Shown: positions 6,844 to 10,296 of the stretch, one piece after another | How positions within the stretch are numbered: position 1 is the first letter of the stretch | Layout: each line of letters starts with the position of its first letter | Origin: an uncultured Clostridia bacterium | GTDB lineage: Bacteria; Bacillota; Clostridia; Oscillospirales; Oscillospiraceae | Direction: 5' to 3' | Assembly: GCA_947177005.1 (NCBI GenBank) | Contig: CAMWSZ010000070.1 | Coordinates: forward strand, 1-10,296 | DNA: 10,296 bases | Translations under genes and position numbers: made by a program | Notes under the pieces: model-generated | What the model saw: only the letters and a program-made list of their open reading frames with translations | What the model was told of the DNA's origin: nothing | The model's database searches: none

Positions 6844-7716
6844 ATGAAAAAACTGAAACAATTTGCCGTACTCCTCCTGGCCGTATGCCTCACCGCCCTG
6901 CTGACCCTCACCGCCGCAGGCGCTTACAGCCGTTCCGTATACATACTGGTCAACGGCGTCCCGCTGGATTCCGCTGAAGCGTATGTAAATGAGAACGGCG
7001 TCACAATGGTCCCGCTGCGGGCCGTAGCCGAGGCCCTGGGCCTGACCGTCTCATGGAATCAGGAATCCCATACAGTCTCTATTGTCTCCGAATATGCGGA
7101 GGAACACCGTCCGGTGGTGATGCTGGACCCCGGTCACGGGGGGAGCAGTCCGGGGGCCGTGTACAGCGGCGTGAAGGAGAAGGACCTGAACCTGGCAATC
7201 GCACGAAAAACCCGTGAAGCGCTGGAGGAGGCCGGGGTCATGGTGCTCATGACCCGGACCGACGACCGGGACGTGGAGCTGCTGGAACGGACCGAACTGG
7301 CCGCCGGCTGGTGCGCGGACCTGTTTGTCAGCATCCACTGCAACGCCAAAGCGGACGATGACCCCAACGATATCATGGGCATCTACACCTGCGCCCGCGG
7401 AAAGAACAGCGACGGCTGGGAAATGGCCGATACCCTGCGGCAGACAATGATCGCCGCTACCGGCGCGGAAAATGTCGGCACCTTTGAACGCCCCAATCTG
7501 GCCGTATTGCGTACCGCTGTCATGCCCGCCGCACTGGTGGAATGCGGCTATATGTCCACCCCTGCCGAACTGTCCCTGCTGGTACAGCCCGCGTATCAGG
7601 AAAAGCTTGCCCGGGGCATTGCCGATGGCATTCTGGAAACGCTTGACAGGGATTTCGACTGGAGGCCCGCCGCGGAACCGGACAATACAGCAGAAACCCC
7701 GGAACAGAATGCGTAA
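6844..7716 (+). CDS. secreted N-acetylmuramoyl-L-alanine amidase (Amidase_3) with CuAO-like N domain
   Basis: 290 residues; a zinc hydrolase that cuts the MurNAc to L-Ala bond of peptidoglycan outside the membrane. A signal peptide covers about 1-27 (MKKLKQ, hydrophobic core, AAGA). Residues 32-81 (VYILVNGVPL, TMVPLRAVAEALG, VSWNQESHTVSI) match the copper amine oxidase N-terminal-like domain often found on clostridial wall enzymes, thought to serve in wall or surface placement rather than catalysis. The catalytic domain follows: MLDPGHGG (zinc H98), KEKDLNLAIA (E112), FVSIHCNA (H165) and VECGYMSTP (catalytic E233). The acidic tail from about 272 has no recognised domain. The ATG at 6844 is preferred over ATGs at 6823 and 6826 because AAAGGA (6831-6836) is 7 bases before it and the signal peptide then starts cleanly. 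It could act in division, sporulation or turnover; the sequence does not decide which. Confidence 0.92.
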   Translation: MKKLKQFAVLLLAVCLTALLTLTAAGAYSRSVYILVNGVPLDSAEAYVNENGVTMVPLRAVAEALGLTVSWNQESHTVSIVSEYAEEHRPVVMLDPGHGGSSPGAVYSGVKEKDLNLAIARKTREALEEAGVMVLMTRTDDRDVELLERTELAAGWCADLFVSIHCNAKADDDPNDIMGIYTCARGKNSDGWEMADTLRQTMIAATGAENVGTFERPNLAVLRTAVMPAALVECGYMSTPAELSLLVQPAYQEKLARGIADGILETLDRDFDWRPAAEPDNTAETPEQNA

Positions 7717-7765
7717 CCAACACATATACTGGAACGGCGCTACAGCCTGCATCTGAAACTTTTCT

Positions 7766-7790
7766 GCGGAATTCTGTTCCGCTTTCGGAA
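7766..7790 (+). promoter_or_regulatory. two mutually exclusive hairpins before the feoA ribosome binding site
   Basis: TTCCG(C) at 7777-7782 can pair with GCGGAA upstream (7766-7771, loop TTCTG) or with CGGAA downstream (7786-7790, loop CTTT). The second fold uses bases at the 5' edge of the Shine-Dalgarno GGAAGGAG (7787-7794), so the two folds could expose or partly hide it. The stems are short (6 and 5 pairs). The first could instead be a weak terminator for the amidase message. Confidence 0.35.
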
Positions 7791-7804
7791 GGAGAATCTT
7801 TTTT

Positions 7805-8041
7805 ATGGGGGATGCATTGACGCTGGACCGGCTGCCTGTGGGCCGCCGTGCCGCCGTGACCGCCCTCTCCGCCCCGGACATCCTGCGCCGCCGGCTGCTG
7901 GACCTGGGATTTGTTCCCGGCTGCTCCGTCGCCGCCGTGCAGGAGAGTCCCTGGGGGGACCCTGTCGCTTATTCCGTGTGCGGCGCGGTGATCGCGCTGC
8001 GCCGTGCCGACGCCCGGCAGATTGCCGTCCGGGCAGAATAA
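7805..8041 (+). CDS. feoA: stand-alone FeoA domain protein
   Basis: 78 residues, the usual length of free FeoA. It is a small cytoplasmic SH3-like protein thought to bind FeoB and help ferrous iron uptake. The family pattern is visible: LDRLPVGRRAAVTAL (7-21), RRRLLDLGFVPG (28-39), a GDPVAY turn (51-56) and the closing strands VIALRRADARQIAV (62-75). These align with the FeoA part of the FeoAB fusion (RRLVDMGLTPG, GDPMEL, ELSLRKEDAAQIQI) but with many substitutions, so it is an old duplicate rather than a recent copy. The ATG follows GGAAGGAG (7787-7794) by 10 bases. It starts 88 bases after the amidase stop; co-transcription is possible, as no convincing promoter of its own is seen (a TATACT at 7725-7730 lacks a good -35). 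A strong terminator starts right after the stop. Confidence 0.85.
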   Translation: MGDALTLDRLPVGRRAAVTALSAPDILRRRLLDLGFVPGCSVAAVQESPWGDPVAYSVCGAVIALRRADARQIAVRAE

Positions 8042-8042
8042 A

Positions 8043-8077
8043 ACAGCCGCCGCAGATAAAAACTCTGCGGCGGCTGT
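8043..8077. terminator. bidirectional intrinsic terminator between feoA and the unknown gene
   Basis: A perfect 14-base-pair GC-rich stem: ACAGCCGCCGCAGA (8043-8056), loop TAAAAAC, TCTGCGGCGGCTGT (8064-8077). On the minus strand it is followed by TTTTATTC, a reasonable U tract for the gene at 8089-8499. On the plus strand the tail is CTTATG, weaker, but the stem starts 1 base after the feoA stop and should end that message too. Confidence 0.8.
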
Positions 8078-8088
8078 CTTATGTCCGC

Positions 8089-8499
8089 TCAATCCAGCTC
8101 AACATTGATATGGTCCGTTCCATGGGCCTCGAATTCACCCATATACTGTTCCATTCGCTCCATGACCTCATCATAATTTTCCAGCGTAGCCCGTTCCGCG
8201 TCCAAGTCCCGCAGAGCCAGTTCCTCCGCCAAGATCTCAAAAAACGTCACGTCCTCATATGCCATAATCGCCTCGTGGATTCCGCCCTCGGCAAAGGCGC
8301 GGGACGGTATGGCCTCTCCGCCATACAGCTCCACAAGCGCTGCCATGCCATGATCCAGACAATGGGAAAACACCAGGCTCTCCACCTGGTCATAATCGCG
8401 GATGCGGTCCTCTCCGCGGGTGGAGTTCAGGACCCAATTGCCTATGTAAACCAAATCCAGCAAACGGCGGTATTGCTTTTCCGTCAGATGCAGCTCCAT
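8089..8499 (-). CDS. conserved-looking protein of unknown function, 136 residues
   Basis: I do not recognise a named family. It looks like a real gene: good ribosome binding site (GGAAGGAGGG about 5 bases before the ATG at 8499), an upstream extended -10 promoter, and its own terminator. The protein is soluble and acidic, with no signal peptide, membrane segment or Cys/His metal cluster. It is probably mostly helical: MELHLTEKQYRRLLDLVYIGN (1-21) opens like a helical bundle, followed by NWVLNSTRGEDRIRDYDQVE (21-40), a middle part with EAIPSRAFAEGG (62-73), and a Glu-rich helix (about 85-122). The start, with an LTEKQYxxLLxLVYxGNWxxN pattern, resembles small uncharacterised bacterial proteins I have seen, but I cannot give a family number. 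It converges on feoA and diverges from murI; context gives no clear role. Confidence 0.75.
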   Translation of the reverse strand: MELHLTEKQYRRLLDLVYIGNWVLNSTRGEDRIRDYDQVESLVFSHCLDHGMAALVELYGGEAIPSRAFAEGGIHEAIMAYEDVTFFEILAEELALRDLDAERATLENYDEVMERMEQYMGEFEAHGTDHINVELD

Positions 8500-8551
8500 G
8501 ATGACCCTCCTTCCGGCATACTGTCGGCATCATACGAAAATCAGTATTTAC

Positions 8552-8580
8552 AGTATAACAGAATTCTTCGAAAAATTCCA
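8552..8580 (-). promoter_or_regulatory. probable promoter for the unknown gene
   Basis: On the minus strand: -10 TATACT (8557-8552) with TG one base upstream (TGTTATACT, extended -10). The -35 position has only TGGAAT (8580-8575), which the extended -10 may compensate for. The leader would be about 46 bases. Confidence 0.5.
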
Positions 8581-8614
8581 CAGAAAATACAGGGCAATTA
8601 GCCCAAATTTTTAC

Positions 8615-8643
8615 TTGTTATCGGCGGTAATTCATAGTACAAT
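8615..8643 (+). promoter_or_regulatory. sigma-A-type promoter for murI and downstream genes
   Basis: -35 TTGTTA (8615-8620), a 17-base spacer and -10 TACAAT (8638-8643). Transcription would start near 8650, about 50 bases before the TTG start at 8699. It probably also serves the DUF1934 gene and argS, which follow without a visible terminator or new promoter. Confidence 0.75.
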
Positions 8644-8659
8644 ATAAAAGTTATCGTCA

Positions 8660-8690
8660 GACCTGCGCCGGACGCAGGTCCTAAGGAGGT
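8660..8690 (+). promoter_or_regulatory. leader hairpin and strong ribosome binding site of murI
   Basis: GACCTGCG (8660-8667), loop CCGGA, CGCAGGTC (8673-8680): a perfect 8-pair stem starting about 10 bases after the predicted transcript start. One base after it comes TAAGGAGGT (8682-8690), an almost full-length Shine-Dalgarno sequence 8 bases before the TTG. This strong site decides the TTG start and offsets the weak start codon. The hairpin may protect the mRNA 5' end or affect ribosome access. Confidence 0.6.
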
Positions 8691-8698
8691 TTTCTGCC

Positions 8699-9517
8699 TT
8701 GAATCAACGCCCCATCGGGGTTTTCGACTCCGGCCTCGGCGGCCTGACCGCGGTGCGCCAGCTCCGGCGCCTCATGCCCTCCGAGGACATTATATACTTT
8801 GGCGACACCTCGCGTGTCCCCTACGGCAACCGCAGCCGGAAGACAATCCTCAAGTACGCCCGGCAGGATACCCGGTTCCTGCGGAGCTTTGACCTGAAAG
8901 CGATTGTGATCGCGTGCGGAACGGTCAGCAGCAACTGCCTGACGGAGCTGCGGGCGGAAAACGATATCCCGATGATCGGGGTCGTGGAACCGGCGGTGCA
9001 GCGGGCTTTGGCGGTTACCAGAAACCATAAAATCGGCGTGGCGGCCACCCGTGCCACAATCTCCAGCGGCGCTTTCGCGGCGGCGTTTGGCAGGTCAATG
9101 GATTATCTGGATTTTCAGCTTTTCAGCAAACCATGCCCCCTGTTCGTGCCGCTGGTGGAGGAGGGACGCTGCCGTCCGGGAGACCCGGTGATCGAGCAGG
9201 TGGCGGAGGAGTACCTGCGTCCCCTGCGGGACAACGGAATCGATACGCTGGTGCTTGGGTGTACCCATTACCCCCTGCTGGCCGGTGTGATCGGGCAGGT
9301 AATGGGTCCGGACGTCACGCTGGTGGATTCCGGCGCGGAGTCGGCCGCCGCCCTCCAGACGCTGCTGGCCGGACAAAACGCGCTGGCCTGCCGTGAACAG
9401 GGCTCCGCACGCTTTTACACCAGCGACAGCGCAGCGGATTTCCAGCGTCTGGCATCCCTGTTTCTGGGCGAGGCCCTGCCGGTACAGGCGGAACAGATTG
9501 ATATTACGGCTTATTGA
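8699..9517 (+). CDS. murI: glutamate racemase, TTG start
   Basis: 272 residues, normal for the family. It interconverts L- and D-glutamate in the cytoplasm, supplying D-Glu for peptidoglycan. Motifs in order: PIGVFDSGLGGLTAVRQL (5-22; D10, S11), YFGDTSRVPYG (33-43), the first catalytic cysteine in IACGTVSSN (C73), VVEPAV (95-100), GVAATRATISSGAF (113-126), PLVEEG (151-156) and the second catalytic cysteine in LGCTHYPLL (C188, H190). The first cysteine motif is normally CNTA; here it is CGTV, with Gly for the substrate-contacting Asn, while both cysteines remain. The start is TTG, supported by a near-perfect ribosome binding site 8 bases upstream and by the family N-terminus beginning exactly there. 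It heads a probable operon with the DUF1934 gene and argS; its stop is 2 bases before the next ATG. Confidence 0.93.
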   Translation: MNQRPIGVFDSGLGGLTAVRQLRRLMPSEDIIYFGDTSRVPYGNRSRKTILKYARQDTRFLRSFDLKAIVIACGTVSSNCLTELRAENDIPMIGVVEPAVQRALAVTRNHKIGVAATRATISSGAFAAAFGRSMDYLDFQLFSKPCPLFVPLVEEGRCRPGDPVIEQVAEEYLRPLRDNGIDTLVLGCTHYPLLAGVIGQVMGPDVTLVDSGAESAAALQTLLAGQNALACREQGSARFYTSDSAADFQRLASLFLGEALPVQAEQIDITAY

Positions 9518-9519
9518 TT

Positions 9520-9954
9520 ATGATGAAAAAAGAAGTTGTCATTTTTGTGCGCGGGACACAATTTTTCGACGGCCTCCAGCCGGACGAAACCGAATTGATG
9601 ACCGAAGGCGTTATGGAGCTGCGGGATGACGGCGAGATCCTTGTGCGGTATCAGGAATCGGAGCTGACCGGTATGGAGGGAACAACCACCTGCTTCTCCA
9701 TTCGCGGCGATACCGTGACGCTGACCCGAAGCGGTCAGTTAAATTCTCAAATGGTCTTTCAGAAGGGGAAACGGCACAGCTCGCTGTACGAAACCCCCTG
9801 GGGAACCATGCTCATCGACATCTCCACCTCCTATCTGGAGTACCGCATCAATGAACGCGGCGGTATTATGGAAATCAAATACGGCGTTGCCGTGGATTAT
9901 CAGTCTACGGGAACCAATCAATTTAAAATTCGCATTAGAGAGAGTATGAGGTAA
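9520..9954 (+). CDS. DUF1934 (YwiB-like) beta-barrel protein
   Basis: 144 residues from the ATG at 9520. It resembles the DUF1934 family (B. subtilis YwiB), small calycin-like beta-barrel proteins of unknown function, mainly in Firmicutes. Visible features fitting this are alternating strand-like segments: KEVVIFVRGTQ (4-14), ELMTEGVMELRDDGEILVRY (25-44), the family-like ESELTGMEGTTT (46-57), DTVTLTRSG then SQMVFQKGK (about 63-83), a conserved-looking YETPWGTM (about 88-95) and LEYRINERGGIMEIKYGV (about 104-121). It has no signal peptide or membrane segment. Starts at TTG 9514, ATG 9520 and ATG 9523 are all possible; none has a strong ribosome binding site, so translation is probably coupled to the murI stop (9515-9517). 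The next gene being argS matches the ywiB-argS neighbourhood of Bacillus and supports the call. Confidence 0.85.
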   Translation: MMKKEVVIFVRGTQFFDGLQPDETELMTEGVMELRDDGEILVRYQESELTGMEGTTTCFSIRGDTVTLTRSGQLNSQMVFQKGKRHSSLYETPWGTMLIDISTSYLEYRINERGGIMEIKYGVAVDYQSTGTNQFKIRIRESMR

Positions 9955-9960
9955 ACTGTT

Positions 9961-10296
9961 ATGACGAATATGATACAGAAAGCAAAGGATCAGGTGCAGG
10001 CGCTGACCGAAACCGCATATCAAAAAGCTGTTTCAGAGGGAAAGCTGCCCGGCGGTGTGCAGGTACGGTGCGGGGTGGAGATCCCCAAGGACACCGCCAA
10101 CGGCGACTACACCACTACTTTCGCACTGGCCGCGGCAAAGGCGATGAAAAAACGTCCCAGAGAAATTGCCGGAATCCTGCTGGAAAATATGGACCTTACA
10201 GACAGCTATTTTACGTCCGTGGAGATCGCCGGGGCCGGGTTCCTGAATTTCCGGCTGGCAAACAAGTGGTTCGCCGGGGTCCTGAACGCCGTGGAC
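9961..10296 (+). CDS. argS: arginyl-tRNA synthetase, N-terminal part (partial at right edge)
   Basis: The first 112 codons; the gene continues beyond the window. ArgRS charges tRNA-Arg with arginine in the cytoplasm. What is present is the N-terminal additional (Arg_tRNA_synt_N) domain, which recognises the tRNA elbow: helical start (1-28), VEIPKDTANGDYTTTFAL (39-56, the conserved P-K-D/GDY-T signature), AAAKAMKKRPREIAGILLENM (57-77) and SVEIAGAGFLNFRLANKWF (86-104), where GFLNFRL is a strong family marker. The HIGH and KMSKS catalytic motifs lie outside. The ATG at 9961 has GAGGT 8 bases upstream, inside the end of the DUF1934 gene (its stop is 9952-9954), so expression is coupled in an operon. 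No T-box leader is seen before it. Confidence 0.94.
   Translation, partial: MTNMIQKAKDQVQALTETAYQKAVSEGKLPGGVQVRCGVEIPKDTANGDYTTTFALAAAKAMKKRPREIAGILLENMDLTDSYFTSVEIAGAGFLNFRLANKWFAGVLNAVD

Noticed and set aside
6622..6861. Longer N-terminus for FeoAB (starts at 6642 or 6861)
   Set aside because: The upstream part crosses the predicted promoter and has no FeoA-like sequence; the ATG at 6621 has the best ribosome site.
7051..7881. 276-codon minus-strand open frame across the amidase and feoA
   Set aside because: Antisense to two well-supported genes; no ribosome site or recognisable motif.
8592..8609. GGGC-AATTA-GCCC followed by AAATTTTT as a terminator
   Set aside because: Only four base pairs and no plus-strand gene to terminate between 8043 and here; too weak to annotate.
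9900..9960. T-box leader before argS
   Set aside because: argS starts 7 bases after the previous gene; there is no room for a T-box and no specifier or terminator structure.
1..10296. CRISPR array, tRNA or rRNA gene, insertion sequence or phage genes
   Set aside because: No regularly spaced repeats, cloverleaf-like sequence, transposase motif or terminal repeats were seen; all genes are ordinary chromosomal types.

Overview
The window reads as ordinary chromosomal DNA of a Gram-positive anaerobe of the class Clostridia, most likely an Oscillospiraceae/Ruminococcaceae-type gut bacterium. The reasons are a fairly GC-rich sequence that still uses strong AGGAGG-type ribosome binding sites, short sigma-A-like promoters, a FeoA-FeoB fusion, a DUF1934 (YwiB-like) gene directly before argS, and an amidase with a copper-amine-oxidase-like N-terminal domain. 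The lineage is an inference. No phage, transposon, CRISPR or RNA gene is visible, and no gene-free stretch exceeds 300 bases.

Layout, left to right. (1) Positions 1-1701, minus strand: sbcD followed by sbcC, the DNA-end-processing nuclease and its ATPase. The genes overlap by ATGA, and sbcC runs off the left edge. (2) Divergent from these, plus strand: birA (1888-2880), the biotin protein ligase/repressor, then a tandem pair of half-size chromate-transporter (CHR) genes (2942-4077). (3) A strong shared hairpin terminator (4120-4154) separates these from the convergent feoAB fusion (4159-6621, minus), a ferrous iron transporter with a Cys/His-rich linker between its FeoA and FeoB parts. (4) Divergent from feoAB: a secreted N-acetylmuramoyl-L-alanine amidase (6844-7716), then a small stand-alone FeoA (7805-8041). 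(5) A second bidirectional terminator (8043-8077), then a convergent gene of unknown function (8089-8499, minus). (6) A plus-strand cluster of glutamate racemase (8699-9517, TTG start), a DUF1934 protein (9520-9954) and argS (9961 to the right edge, partial).

Functionally the window combines DNA repair, biotin attachment, anion transport, iron uptake, cell-wall turnover and supply (amidase, D-glutamate synthesis) and translation (ArgRS). The two FeoA copies flanking the amidase are the clearest link between separate transcription units. Nothing here looks like an undescribed multi-gene system. The points most worth a second look are the metal-ligand-rich linker of FeoAB, leader hairpins before three genes, an inverted repeat between the divergent sbcD and birA promoters, sequence variants in glutamate racemase and BirA signature motifs, and the unknown 136-residue protein.
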